NCBI GenBank assembly: GCA_027923505.1
Contig: BROI01000001.1
Span: 2,102,001-2,166,000, forward strand
Length of the DNA: 64,000 nt
Direction: 5' to 3'
Origin: Mayamaea pseudoterrestris
Taxonomy: Eukaryota; Bacillariophyta; Bacillariophyceae; Sellaphorales; Sellaphoraceae
Shown here: positions 20,108 to 31,442 of the stretch, in pieces
Layout: each line of letters begins with the position of its first letter
Position numbering within the stretch: the stretch's first letter is position 1
Program-made: the position numbers and the translations under genes
The notes under the pieces: generated by a model
Seen by the model: only the letters and a program-made list of their open reading frames with translations
The model's database searches: none
What the model was told of the DNA's origin: nothing

Positions 20108-23031
20108 CTATTCCCATCTGTTCCAGCCGGAAGTTTTGTGCGAAGGCAAGGGGATATTCGGTAAGTCTTTTGGTACGCGGCCAGTACCAGCCAAAGTTTG
20201 AAGCCATAAGCTAATCGTCGCCAAGGCATCACATGCCATGATTCTTATATCGGTCGAAGAATCTGGATGATGCGCGAGATGGACCAGCGTCGCCACAACA
20301 TTCTTAGTATTGGTGATCGCCACTACTGCTCCTGGTTCGGTGCTGACATTGTATAGAAACGCAACCGAAGCCTCTCGCTCTTCTGCTTTGTTGCGAAGAG
20401 CACAAACAGTAATTTTGCTGAGTACTGCTTCTGTCGCCAGTAGAGCCTTGCTGGATGAGTCTGCCGACATGTTTTGAAGCGAGCGTAGAGCGAATATGCG
20501 ATCTACTTCGACTGGTGAATCAGCTGCTTCTATAAGTATCTCCACTAGGCCTGCGTAGCGAGTTAGAAAACTTGTGTTTGAAGGGAAGCGGGTCAAATTG
20601 CTGATTATTTCGAGACATTTTGAATGAAGCTGATTTTCAGTTTCACCCGCCACCTGTACCAGGGACTCGACAACCTTGGAATCCGAGCAAAGGTGACTCT
20701 GTGGTAAAAGAGGGTAATAAACGGTCAGTTGAATTGTTATTCTGCAGATCTTCACGCGTGCATGTCACACAAGCGACTTACCGAGACGGCGCAGTGCTTG
20801 GATAAGTGTAGTAGTACGGCACACGCGTTCGATCTCGCTTTTGGAAGAAATTCTGCAATTTTTTCTGCAACCTTCTGTTTGTGTGTCTTGTGTTCTTGAT
20901 CGGATAATCTTTCTTTACTTTCAATGATTCGCGACTCGTGGCCGTAAGTGGAAGCTTCAGACAAAGTCGAATTGTCGGACGATATGCTCTCATCGTCGGT
21001 TTCTCTACCGCGGCTGTCATTTTCTTCGTCGTGCTGACTATGACTGTGCTCGTTCTCGCTGTCCTCTGATTCTGATGCCGATCCTGATTTCTCGTAGCTT
21101 CCAAGGCCATTCGTAGAATGAGACAGCTCAGATTCTTTAGAAGCAAAGCTATCGAGTTTGTCGAGCGACTGATCATAGGCATCGCCTTTCAGAACACCGG
21201 CCAAAAGAGATAGAAGCCCTTCCATGCTAGCCATGGGTTCGCGACATTCGGCTGTTTTGGCGAGAAATGCAAGCGCCATGCAAGCAAGTGCACGAGCCTC
21301 GCCGCGGTCTTCGCGAATGACCTTGGCGAAGCACTCCATGTTGCCAGCATGCATGAGAACGTGGATTCGGTTGTCTCTCGGCTCACAAACATTCTTAAGG
21401 CAAGCTATGGCCCGTGTTCGTGCAGTCAAGGCAAGCTCGTGGTCATCATTTATCGGAATGTCCTGGTTGGCGGCAAAAACTAGTGCCTCCAAAAAGCTGT
21501 CAGTGCGAGCAAGCGTCAACTGATTCTTCTTTTGCCCCGTCAAGACCTTAAGTGCTCCACAAGCATTGCTGCGACGGGCGAGAGAGTTGCCCATGGCAGC
21601 GACTATGAGCTGTCGCAGATCACTCTTGGGTCTAACCCAGCGAATAGGAAAGTCTGGAGTTCCTAAGGCATGCTCGGCAATCATTTCTGCTGCCACGCGC
21701 GGGCGATTTGGAGGCTTGATCACTGGAAACGTATCGCGGAAGCGAATCCGTCTCGACTTGCGATTGATGGTTTCTTCAACCTCTTTTACTTTTGCTTCCG
21801 CCTTTGATTCAAGATTTGGTTCAGGCTGTGGCTCTTTCTTCTTTGGCGGCTTGACTACAGGCTCTGGAAGTTCCTCGATTACTGGGCAGTTCCAAGGCAC
21901 GACTAAATGCAAATTAGAATCATCTTCCTTCTTTTCATCATCCATTTCCTCGTGCAATGGAGCACCTTCGAGTAACGGAAGCTCTGGAGGTGGACTCCTG
22001 TTCAATGAGTTGGAAGTGAGAAAGACGGATTTGAAAGTTTCTCGACGCTCCTTCAATGTGTCCAATATTGCTCGTGCTCGTTGAGCATTTCGCGTCCCAC
22101 CAAGCGAAGTACCAATGGATGCAGCATCATGGTCTGAAGACGCCTTGTCGTTATTTATTTCTTCGTCGACTCGCGTCGCTGATAACGCATTCAAGCTTCT
22201 TTCGTCCAGTCTTTGCACATTTTCTTGTCCGCCTCGCCTGTCAAAACTTTCCCAGCTGCTTGATCTCGGCACTCTATGCCGCGCCGGGATAGTTTCCACT
22301 GTCGTCGCTGGTGAAATTGATCGAAGTATACCAATGTCTCTGGTTCCAACCGTCGCTAGTGATTGGTCGTCTATGCCAGTAAAATCGTTGTGTCGAATTG
22401 GTGAGACGATATGCTGCTGCTTCTGGTCCCCGCAATCTTTAAACTCATCCGCAAAGTAATCAAACGCTGAGAATTCGTCTCCTCCGCTAAACAAGCTTAT
22501 TTGATCGTCTCGATGCATGTCATTAAATTCCTTCTGGAACTCCTCGCCGACTGCTCCCGCAGTGCGACGCTCATCCGAAGCGAAACTCCGAGCACCTAAA
22601 ATTTCGTCATCAACCAATCTACTAGCCAGACTTCCAATCCTTGGAGTCGCTGCACTTGGATCAGCTGCAGTCGCAACATGAGGTTTATGAACATGCATGG
22701 CATTCGCCGCCGCAGCCAATCGAGCAGCAGCAATCTCCTGCTCGACGCGTTTAATGATCGAGTCGGCGCTTGCCTCTGATTGACAAAAGCTTCCTGATCC
22801 AATGTCTTGTTCCACGTCGGAGAAGAATCGTTCCGATAGCACCTCAGAGTCTGGCGACAAAATGTCGTCCATCATGTTGGTCGAAATGTCCGACGTGTTT
22901 GCTCGGAGCGAGGTTGGTCGATTATTCCACTGAGGATTGTTATCGGTGGTGGCATCACTAGATGATGGGCTTGGATTGTTGCGAATAGGCGGAGTGGCCT
23001 TGTGAAACTTGTTTTCCCAGGGAAATGGCAT
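20108..23031 (-). CDS. Armadillo-repeat-like protein with long disordered N-terminus
   Basis: Exon 1 is 23031-20782 and exon 2 is 20698-20108, giving 946 aa. The 83-nt intron is phase 0 (GTAAGT donor, CCACAG acceptor). Start 23031 (MPFPWENKFHK) is the first real ATG. Residues 1-400 are Ser/Asp/Asn-rich and probably disordered, with a short Pro/Lys patch (VVKPPKKKEPQPEP) and a basic patch (NRKSRRIRFRD) near 420-450. From about 480 the sequence becomes helical with armadillo-like triplets: LRQLIVAAMGNSLARRSNACGAL, ALTARTRAIACLKNVCEPRDNR, RGEARALACMALAFLAKT, and, beyond a long acidic Ser/Glu insertion (about 640-715), RSNACAVLLHLSKH, LHSKCLEIISNLTRFPSN, VDRIFALRSLQNMS, ASVAFLYNVS, IRIMACDALATISLW. 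These suggest a scaffold that binds partners. No named family is claimed. Confidence 0.75.
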
Positions 23032-23463
23032 GTTGCGGACGCGCAAGATTTTAAAGGTTGTTTAAAGTCTAAGGAGCTGGACGATTGCTTGATCGCTTGG
23101 ACACCAACAACTTCCTACCCAAGCTACTTGAGTCTAGACCTCTAAAAGTCTCTCGTTTGCACGTTGGCTCACGTTGTCCTGCCACGGTCACGATGATGGC
23201 AATGGTCGTCGCTCGTCCCTCGTGGTGGCGTCGCCAAGGCTTGTCGCCGGCCGATGTTTTGGCGATATCGAAACGCAAACTTTACTATAGTGTCAACAGT
23301 ACTTTGGATACCACTTCACTTTTGGCGCGAAAACTCGCGACGCACCTCAGCCGCCCATTCTTGGAAGGCTCGATTGACGCAAATCTTTCGACGGCGCATC
23401 TTTCGTGCGACCTCACTATTTGCATCACAACTGCTGTATTGCAATACCTCGTCTACAATTACT

Positions 23464-24396
23464 ATGCGGATATCAATAAGCATGACTCTACTCTCAAGCC
23501 TCGTTGCCTCGTCTACTAGAGCGTTTTCCCAAAGTGTGGCGTTTCGGTCGCAGCGCAGCCTTTTAACAGTGACGGCTCGCAGCCTCAGCTCACGAGGCGG
23601 TGGCAGCGAACCCATGCCGCATTCCGACGAGCAAATGCCATTCTATGCGCTCGGAATGAATTTAGCCATGCAAGTTGGTGGACAGAGTCAGCTCAAGACG
23701 TTGCTGGAGGATGATGAACTCGATCTTGTGTTGGAAGCCTTTTGCGACACGATTCGGGGAAGCAACGTTGTAGATGCTCGCACTGTATTGGAACGGTATG
23801 GACAAGATTTGAACAAGATTTTGGGGTCGCGAACGGATAACATTGTTGACCGCGTCAAGAAGGACGGAGAAGAATACATTGAAGGGTTCTTGGCGGCGAA
23901 CGATGACGCTATCAAGACGGCCAGTGGAATGGTGTACTGCGAAATGACCAAGGGAGAAGGCAAGCAACCGTCGCTTGGATCGACTGTTGAAGTCCACTAC
24001 CATGGAACCCTGACGGATGGAACCGTATTTGACAGTTCTGTGGATCGCGGACAGACTCTATCATTTCCACTTGGTGGAGTCATCAAAGGATGGTGAGTAA
24101 AGTTTAGCCATGCATGTCGGATGTCGGCACACTTCGCGGCGTATACTTAATCAAGATTCTTTATTCGCAGGCAAGAAGGTCTACAAATGATGCGAGAGGG
24201 AGGCAAGGCGACCTTGGTCATTCCTTCGGATCTTGCATATGGCGATGCTGGATCAGGCGAGGTACGATTTTTGGCTGCAAGCATTTCAATGCGCTTGGCA
24301 GCAACTCATGTTAACTGACCGCTAATCGTTTCCATACAGGTTATCCCTCCAGGCGCCACGCTAAAGTTTGAAGTCGAGCTCTTCAGCGTACAGTAA
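23464..24396 (+). CDS. FKBP-type peptidyl-prolyl cis-trans isomerase, probably organelle-targeted
   Basis: Catalyses cis-trans isomerisation of Xaa-Pro bonds. The exons are 23464-24092, 24171-24261 and 24340-24396, with two 78-nt GT-AG introns, giving 258 aa. The C-terminal FKBP domain is complete once spliced: [31 protein letters not shown] joined to [24 protein letters not shown], and E joined to [18 protein letters not shown]. The preceding region (about 55-135, [16 protein letters not shown]...) has the look of an FKBP_N dimerisation domain as in bacterial Mip/FkpA. The N-terminus ([20 protein letters not shown] then [12 protein letters not shown]) looks like a signal peptide followed by a Phe-led, Ser/Arg-rich transit region, suggesting plastid import. 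Met at 23482 is an alternative start. An upstream open stretch to 23254 lacks a good ATG context. Confidence 0.88.
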
Positions 24397-24499
24397 CTGC
24401 TGCGAAACTCCCATCTCGATTACCGAGACGATACAGCTAATCAACATTTTAAACCGGACAAGCGTCCTTGATATCAATATCTGTTTTCGATATGAACTC

Positions 24500-25048
24500 T
24501 TACATATCCCCCTGCACGTCTCCGTCATCAATCAATCCCAAATAGTTCTCCTTGATAGTGCCAATGGCCGATATCGCTCCCTGCTCCACTGTTCGCCCCT
24601 TGATACGCAACCGTACTCCTGAGCCAGAACTAATCACAACCTCTTTGTCGTCGCTCACCCACGCATCTTTTTCTCCATCAAACCCATTAAACATGTCCTC
24701 TGGCATGCTATGCTTGCTGACAAAGATTCGCAGGGGTCCGCAAAAGGCAAAGAATCCAAGCGGATTGCATTGACTTACAACAGCGTCCAAAACTTCGTTC
24801 ATAAAGGGCCGCAGCAAGAGAGCAGTGTATTTTACTGTGAATACTACATTTCCTGTATCATATTCAATGATACCTGACTTGACTTGATTCTCTGGAATGT
24901 CGATCACGTTGACAACGAATCCGTAATTGGCCAAGGCCAAGCCTTCCACTTGTTCCTTGAGTAGACGGACAATGGTCTGCCGTAGTTTGGGTCCCATGTG
25001 CACCGGCTCAAGGGTTATTTCATGATCTAGTTCTTTGACGTAAAACAT
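24500..25048 (-). CDS. RPB7: RNA polymerase II subunit RPB7
   Basis: RPB7 forms the stalk of RNA polymerase II with RPB4. A single-exon frame of 182 aa from the first ATG (25048). The N-terminal tip domain opens MFYVKELDHEITLEPVHMGP, followed by LVEGLALANYGFVVNVIDI-type sequence, GIIEYDTGNVVFTVKYTALLLRPF, and a C-terminal S1/OB domain (VVSQCNPLGFFAFCGPLRIFVSKHSMP, VRLRIKGRTVEQGAISAIGTIKENYLG). The latter is diagnostic of RPB7 rather than RPC25 or RPA43. The length is slightly above the usual 171-176 aa because of a short C-terminal tail. It converges with the FKBP gene with about 100 bp between stops. The 253 bp upstream (25049-25301) is otherwise empty. Confidence 0.93.
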   Translation of the reverse strand: MFYVKELDHEITLEPVHMGPKLRQTIVRLLKEQVEGLALANYGFVVNVIDIPENQVKSGIIEYDTGNVVFTVKYTALLLRPFMNEVLDAVVSQCNPLGFFAFCGPLRIFVSKHSMPEDMFNGFDGEKDAWVSDDKEVVISSGSGVRLRIKGRTVEQGAISAIGTIKENYLGLIDDGDVQGDM

Positions 25049-25301
25049 GATAAGCAGATTCAATGGATATGCAAATCAAGGAGATGTAAAGCCATGGTTG
25101 CAATCGGATGGAGAGAGGTGCAATTTTAGTACCGCTACGATAGATATGTTGTCTCATCTAAAGTATCTTCCCTATCGCCGCTACAAGTACTTGTACAAGT
25201 ATCACGAAAGTACCACCAGACGTACATAAACCGTTTGATGATGTTACACCTATCGGTACATTAGATAGCTTTAAGGTGAGTTTTGATGAAGACTTCTTGC
25301 A

Positions 25302-26012
25302 TCAAAGCTTGGGCGCCTTGTTCTTCCACTGCAATCGGATCAGTCGAATGTTTTCTGGCTCATCAAGCTGCAAGTAATGATCCATGATATCCTCCGAATG
25401 CGTCCCCAAGTCATGAGTTGTAAAATGATTCAACGATATTGTAGTATACTCGGAGAGACTCGAAATTCCCATCTTATCCGATGCCTTTACTAATGCTGCT
25501 GCTTCGAGCCCTCGCGAATCGTCTTCGAGCACAAAGTCAATGGCATAGCAGCTACTGAGTTCCTTCAAATGACTAGCAACTGCCACATAGTATGTCATAA
25601 TGAATGGAAGGTAGACGACTCCATCCCTTTGCAGCATTTCTTTGGTCAGTGCGATCAACGTCTTGTAGATCCAAGCGGAACGAATATTGTTCTTTAGGTA
25701 GCGATCCGGCATGTTTCTCCAGTCAAACATGACTTGATCAAAGCGAACGCCTTCCCACTTTGTGTGGAACTCCTTTTGAAGCTTGCGATTGGTGATGCTG
25801 CAGTTGATATGCCGCTCATGATGGCTGTCTTGGATGGAACATGTGTACGCTTTGAAGTGACAAAGCGCCTCCAAAAGATCCAATCGCTGCGTATCAAGGT
25901 CCTTGGGATCCCGAAAGGTCATGAGAAAGCAGAGTACATTCTTTGGGGACTTGGCGGCTCGTTTTAGTGACACTCTTTGGGGAACTATGGCCCGGTTGCT
26001 GCTGCTCGTCAT
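25302..26012 (-). CDS. Hypothetical protein, globular, unknown family
   Basis: A single-exon frame of 236 aa from ATG 26012. The composition is that of a normal globular protein. Segments such as KNVLCFLMTFRDPKDLDTQRLDLLEALCHFKAYTC, VRFDQVMFDWRNMP, and IYKTLIALTKEMLQRDGVVYLPFIMTYYVAV alternate strands and helices in a way that recalls a Rossmann-like methyltransferase core (the D-x-x-x-F-D-W motif sits where a motif IV strand would be). The glycine-rich SAM-binding loop is not visible, so I make no assignment. Confidence 0.55.
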   Translation of the reverse strand: MTSSSNRAIVPQRVSLKRAAKSPKNVLCFLMTFRDPKDLDTQRLDLLEALCHFKAYTCSIQDSHHERHINCSITNRKLQKEFHTKWEGVRFDQVMFDWRNMPDRYLKNNIRSAWIYKTLIALTKEMLQRDGVVYLPFIMTYYVAVASHLKELSSCYAIDFVLEDDSRGLEAAALVKASDKMGISSLSEYTTISLNHFTTHDLGTHSEDIMDHYLQLDEPENIRLIRLQWKNKAPKL

Positions 26013-26588
26013 GTTGGAACGAGTGCGATATCGGATCCAGGTGTATGTTTTGCTTTCAATGCAGCGTTCCCTTGTGGCTGCAAATTAAGCTCTTTGCGAT
26101 TGAGAGATGCAGGCTTCGAGAAGTTCGTTACTCTACGTCTGCCGTCCTGAATTTCAAGTGCTCGGCCAATGGTTGACAGTCGATCGTCGATCACTCCAAC
26201 GCTGCGTCTTCGCTGAAAGGCGAGCTACAGCTGCAATAGTGTTGAGGTTAACAGTATGTTGGAGTAAGTTTGACACGATCGGCTGACGTCACCCGAAGTG
26301 ATTTCAATCTTGTGTGCGTTGCACGGGAGTGCGCGCTTTTGAAATTTTCATCGAACCTCGATCAACGCCGTATGGCAACTGCAACGACCAACTCTGTCAA
26401 CGCGATTCACTCTTGTCACTTGTGCATTGTTATCGTCGAAGGCTTTTCCATTCCAGACACGAACCTCTTCTCGTTCCTGCACCAAAGTTATCGGTCTCAT
26501 CTTTAGCAGCAGTCTTCTTTGTTCAACCGGTGGTATTTTCTCGAACAATTCGCCAACGTTTGCTATCTAAATATAAACAACCGCTACC
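26013..26588. other. Divergent promoter region
   Basis: These 576 bp lie between the hypothetical gene (-) and the GH99 gene (+). Only antisense or short frames occur. No recognisable RNA gene, repeat or promoter element was identified. Confidence 0.4.
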
Positions 26589-28580
26589 ATGCGATGCATC
26601 AGATCCCTGCTCGTCCTGCAGTGGCTACTGGCAGTCGCATACATGACAGTGCACGCTAATGTCTTGGATGAGTTTGGCGCTGTTCAAGACATGGACGGAG
26701 ACGGGGATATAGACGAGTACGACGTCAAGAGTTGGGAGCAGCAAGTTCTATGGCACTCAGCGCTTGAGACTGTCAATGACTTGCCATGGTGGGTCGACGA
26801 GGAAGGTGAAACTGGGCATGATGGAGGAAGAAAGCTCAGCGATGAGGAGGAAACTAGCTTTTTACGCGAATTGGCACACAATGAGACAAGTCGTCGAACC
26901 AGGGTCAAGAGGAACAGGCTTCGTTTAAATACGAAAATAACGGAAGGATTTTGCTTACCTCCACCACGGGCTCTCTTTACGCCACAAGGTACCTGTCGTA
27001 GCAGAAAGCAGAGTTGTGGAGGTTCGAGTGGAAACTGCTGTTCAGGACTCGAATGTCGAAAAGGCAGGTGTAAAACAACGTGCATAGGTCCGGGGAGAGA
27101 GTGCGGCGCGACTACTATTTGCTGCAGTAAGCAATGCGTTAAATGCACGGAAGGTTGCGGAGACAAGTGTGGACTGGGAATTGAAAGTCCAAAGGATAAC
27201 ATCCAGGTGCGCCGATTTGGAGTGCAAATTATTTTTATTGGTGTTCATACCTGATCTCACACACTTCTTTCGCAGGCTTTCTACTATCCATGGTATTCTA
27301 ATGTCGACACGGACGGCAAATTCAGGCATTGGGCCATACCTGGCCGAGGCCAAGATGGAGGAGTATACGATCCTTTAAACAGAGATTTACCAGCCCACTA
27401 TTATCCAAGTCTCGGCGCTTACAGTCCAAACTCGCCCGACACGCTGAACCAGCATATGGAGTGGCTCAAGCGAGCTGGGATAGGTACTTTAATAATGTCG
27501 TGGTGGGGAATCAAGTCGTGGTGAGTGCTCTTAGCAGGTCGTTGCGCTCCTCCCACCGCCCAACTCATGCTCCACATGCTTGCCTTCAGGGAAGATTCAC
27601 TCACGTGGAAAATACTCAACGCCGCCGATGACCACCAGTTGAAAGTGGGTTTTTACATCGAGCCGTATGGAGGGGGCTACGTTGTGAATCCCGACTCGAA
27701 TGTGACTGCAGGGACCCGCACACCTCAGACTGCCAAAGAGGACGTCAAATACATTATCAACACGTATGGGTGTCATCGGGCCATGTACCGCCGCAAAGGT
27801 CGACCAGTCTTCATGTTCTTTGCGGCTCGTACGTATGATAACGGTAACCAAGCTGATTGGAAGCTGGCTTGGGATGAGCTGCACGCGGACGCCAGATACA
27901 ATCCCATTGTCATCGCCCACGACATAAACTTGAAGGTATGTTCGCTATCCCTTTCATAATTTTATCCAAACGTGACCTATTTCACTAAACAATTCTTCTC
28001 AGGACCGCATCATCAAGGGAGGTTGGGACGGAGGGCATGATTATGGTACAGAAGCTGCATTCAAAACGTCTGCCGGCTGGAAGACCCTGTCAGCATCCTA
28101 CGCTCTCGCGCAAAAGGTTTTCTACTTTACCGCCTCTCCCGGTTTTGACAATACCCGACTGAGTGACCCTGACAAACCTATTATCGGCCGTCAAAATGGA
28201 TTACTATATGACTATCTATGGAAGCGTGCGATTGAGTTAAGAGCCACTACGAACCCTGTCATCATCACATCATTCAACGAGGCAAGTACATTAGTCGCAT
28301 ATTGGTGTCATGACGCAAGTAATCTTGATTCTCACTCGCTGTTAATCGCTTGCCATAACCATCACAGTGGCACGAAGGAACGCACATTGAACCTGTTACT
28401 GCGACTACAATCTCTGCTTACAACTACAAGGGCCAAGATCGAAGCGAGTTTACCTATCAGGACTATGAAGGCGCGTACAGTATGACTGGCCCCAATGCAT
28501 CCTTTGCGTACATTGACGCGACGGCTTGCTACGCTAAACAGTATACAAGCATGGATGTTCCAGTTACGGCTTGCATATAG
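26589..28580 (+). CDS. Secreted GH99 family (endo-alpha-mannosidase-like) glycosidase with N-terminal Cys-rich domain
   Basis: Five exons: 26589-27206, 27276-27520, 27590-27935, 28003-28281, 28368-28580, giving 566 aa. The introns are 69, 69, 67 and 86 nt. The last uses a GC donor (GCAAGT), fixed by the family motif it restores (SFNE joined to WHEGTHIEP). GH99 enzymes cleave internal alpha-1,2 mannosidic bonds in glycans. Core motifs are AFYYPWYSN, HWAIPGRG, PSLGAYSPNSPDTLNQHMEW, GIGTLIMSWWG, KVGFYIEPYGG (acidic residue expected in the active site), YRRKGRPVFMFFAARTYD, and the terminal ITSFNEWHEGT. Ahead of the core lie a signal peptide (residues 1-24), one EF-hand-like loop (DMDGDGDIDEYD, about 34-45), a charged linker, and a region of about 18 cysteines (about 120-195, CRSRKQSCGGSSGNCC, CIGPGRECGATTICC) resembling two knottin-like modules. 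That fusion is unusual. A secretory or cell-wall location is inferred. Confidence 0.9.
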
Positions 28581-29021
28581 TGACTGCGAGGACGAATGCT
28601 TCTGCAAGTTGTGGCATTGTCCGCGGCGATCGACACCATCCGTCGTGGTCACAGCTTCTCATCCAGCAGGCAACAATGGGATACAATAATGTATCTCTTA
28701 GCATAGTTTATAACAACAAAGGAGTAGACCATCTAAATCATAGAAGGATGGGAAGCTACCCTTAGCGTGTTGTATGTTTTGCGCTGCTTCGAACTTTACT
28801 ATTAGCTCGATCCATCACGGGTAGTGCTGCGACATTGCGTGAATTGGTTTCGACATCACATTCTGTGAGAGGACGAGGACCATGGGCGCCATTTTTTGCT
28901 CTTGCAACGTTCGTACACGCCATAAACAGCATTACAACCCGTTGCATGTGTAGTTCAATGCCGTCTGAGTCAGAAGTTACGTTTGCTGACTGTGAAAGTG
29001 GTCGGAGCGTGCTAATTGACG
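28581..29021. other. Intergenic between GH99 and D2HGDH genes
   Basis: A 441-bp tandem-orientation gap holding the GH99 3' end and the D2HGDH promoter. Nothing else recognisable was seen. Confidence 0.4.
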
Positions 29022-30509
29022 ATGCATCGTCTAGCAAGTCTACGTTCGGTAGCTTCTCGCTGCGTAGGCGTTGTTCGAAACGTACATACTTCAGCCGCTG
29101 ACTACCGAATCCCGACGAAGGAAAATGTTGCAGCTTTTCGGACGCTTCTGGATGACGATGCGTCTGCCTTAATGCAAGGCAAGAGTGACCTCGAACATCG
29201 CAACGTTGATTGGACGCACCACTACAAGGGTCAGTCGGAACTTTTGCTGAAACCATCGACTGCCGCTCAAATTTCCAAGATTCTTGTCTACTGCAATGAA
29301 CATCGAATTCCGATTGTCACCCAAGCCGGCAAGACTGGCCTCGTCGGCGGAAGCGTACCGATGGGCCAAGAAGTCATTCTTTCGACGGAACGACTGAATC
29401 ATATACATGGGATTGACAGTTCTGGAATACTCAAGAGCCAAGCTGGATGCATATTGCAGGACCTTCAGACCTACTGTGCCGAACGAAGCTTCCTGTTTCC
29501 GGTCGACCTTGGTGCAAAGGGTACTTGTCAGATTGGAGGCAACGTGGCTACCAACGCGGGTGGGCAATACTACTATCGCTACGGATCCATTGCTGCTAAC
29601 TTACTGGGAATGGAAGTTGTATTGGCGGATGGTCGTATTCTGCAGTGTCGGAGCAACATTAAAGACAATACTGGCTACAAGGTCCATCAAATGTTTGTCG
29701 GTTCGGAAGGCACGTTGGGAATCATCACGGAGGTTTCCTTTCTTTGCCCACCGTTGCCCACGTCCAAGCAAGCCGTCTTTCTGGCATGCCGCACCTATTC
29801 CGACGTTTTGAAAGTCATGAAAGAGGCTAAAAGTAGCCTGGGCGAAGTCATGGCTGCGTTTGAATGGATGGACCAGGCGATTGTTCGACTCGTTGACGAA
29901 CGACACGTTCGCTGTCCACTGCCTATACATGATGAGTATCGCTACTTTTTGCTCATCGAGACGCACGGTTCCAACGAACACCATGATTTGGAAAAGATGG
30001 AAGGTTTTCTCGATAAACTCTTGTCTAACGCTGCTGTTGCGGACGGTGTGCTCGCCCAAGATTTGACGCAGATGCAATCCTTTTGGAAGTTACGCGAGTC
30101 GGCAAATCCAGTCATGGCTGGAGCTGGATATACTTACAAGTACGATGTTTCCTTGCCGATTGAGTGTTTTGAGGAGTTTGCGGAGCACATGAAGCAACAT
30201 CTCACGGCATGCTTGGTTGTTCATGGCGACTGGGGCCACATTCTTGACGGCAATCTTCATTTCAATGTCTGTACGCCGGGTGTTACAACAGTGGACGAGC
30301 AAGTCTTGGCTCGTTTAGAGCCTTACTTGTTTGAACAAGTCATGTTGCGAAATGGCTCCATTTCAGCTGAGCATGGACTCGGCCAATCCAAGAACAAATA
30401 TCTAACGATGGTGCACGATGAAGCAACACTTGTAACCATGCGTCAGGTCAAGCGTTTGTTTGATCCCAACTGCATTCTTAACCCCGGCAAGTATTTGCCT
30501 GTCGCCTAG
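29022..30509 (+). CDS. D2HGDH: D-2-hydroxyglutarate dehydrogenase, mitochondrial (FAD-linked)
   Basis: Oxidises D-2-hydroxyglutarate to 2-oxoglutarate in mitochondria, passing electrons via FAD to the electron-transfer flavoprotein. A single-exon frame of 495 aa from the first ATG (29022). The N-terminus MHRLASLRSVASRCVGVVRN is a basic amphipathic presequence. The PCMH-type FAD domain shows PIVTQAGKTGLVGGSVP, ILSTERLNHI, GGNVATNAGGQYYYRYGS and FVGSEGTLGIITEVSF. The C-terminal FAD-oxidase domain shows YKYDVSLP, HGDWGHILDGNLHFNV (metal- and substrate-binding His region), and ISAEHGLGQSKNKYL. D-lactate dehydrogenase of the same superfamily is the main alternative, but motif spacing and the mitochondrial leader fit D2HGDH better. 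Confidence 0.88.
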   Translation: MHRLASLRSVASRCVGVVRNVHTSAADYRIPTKENVAAFRTLLDDDASALMQGKSDLEHRNVDWTHHYKGQSELLLKPSTAAQISKILVYCNEHRIPIVTQAGKTGLVGGSVPMGQEVILSTERLNHIHGIDSSGILKSQAGCILQDLQTYCAERSFLFPVDLGAKGTCQIGGNVATNAGGQYYYRYGSIAANLLGMEVVLADGRILQCRSNIKDNTGYKVHQMFVGSEGTLGIITEVSFLCPPLPTSKQAVFLACRTYSDVLKVMKEAKSSLGEVMAAFEWMDQAIVRLVDERHVRCPLPIHDEYRYFLLIETHGSNEHHDLEKMEGFLDKLLSNAAVADGVLAQDLTQMQSFWKLRESANPVMAGAGYTYKYDVSLPIECFEEFAEHMKQHLTACLVVHGDWGHILDGNLHFNVCTPGVTTVDEQVLARLEPYLFEQVMLRNGSISAEHGLGQSKNKYLTMVHDEATLVTMRQVKRLFDPNCILNPGKYLPVA

Positions 30510-31080
30510 CACGTGCAATGTATCAACCAAGAACGGCAATGCAGCTTCATGATTGCTTTCAACTCATCATAGACTTTAAGTATCATCTGGTCGCAACTAT
30601 GGCTCCATAGCTGGGGCACATTAAACACATTCGCAGAGCGGGCAGAGCGGGGAGGTAGTAGAATCAAAGCTTTTTAGTGAGCAGTGGCATTCGCGCGCTT
30701 CGCGTACGCAAACACTGTCAAACATAGACAAAGTAAAATTGATACTGGCCTTCAAAGTAACAATTTGCTTATTGTAGCCAGAATCTAGGTGGATTGATGC
30801 CAACAATTCCTGTCTATTGGAACACAAGGAGAGGCGAGATATAGCAGTAATTGAGTATATAACTCTTTGAGAGCATACTCCTAAAGTAAACAATGTGTTT
30901 TGGGATAGCTAACATGGTCATTGTGAAGGGAAATTGCATGCGCGCAGCGTTTGACGTCATCTGCGTCGCAGTGGCAGCGCACGAATTAATGTCGTGAAGC
31001 ATGTTCGGATAGATCCTACGAACTGAATCAAACCAAGCGAGTCCAAGGTATCTCGCTAGTACAGGAGGTATGGAGGAAGA
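30510..31080. other. Transition from genic DNA to repeat domain
   Basis: The 3' flank of D2HGDH, with no gene, RNA or internal repeat recognised. It marks the left boundary of the repeat-rich block. Confidence 0.4.
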
Positions 31081-31442
31081 ACTGCCACAAAGCTCAAGGT
31101 ATAAGCATTTGAATAGGCATGGCAGCTGCTGGCTGAGACTGGTGACAAGTTATCACCAATCACATCGCAGTCCACGGAGACACCAGCCAGTACCTTATCT
31201 TCTAGCGAACCTGAAGAAAGGATGTAAGCACCATCTTGGCTTATTTTGGGCATACACATGGCTCAAGGCATGGGCATTTGAAAGGCATGGCAGCTGTTAC
31301 TGGCTGAGACTGGTGACAAGTTAACACCAATCACATTGCAGTTCACGTAGACACCGGCCACTTTTCTGTTGGGCACCTGAAATAAGGATGTTAGCACCAA
31401 TCTCACCGCGTGTGTGTCCCCAAGGATAGCCAGAGGAGAATT
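31081..31442. repeat. Repeat family A, left cluster (about 165-bp units)
   Basis: Two units plus a partial, marked by the shared string GGCTGAGACTGGTGACAAGT (at about 31131 and 31301) and by a following ATCAC-CA-TCACAT-GCAGT segment, the phrase GGGCATACACATGGCTCAAG, and CACCTGAAATAAGGATGTTA. The same family recurs at 53871-54830, on the other side of the central array. Confidence 0.8.
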
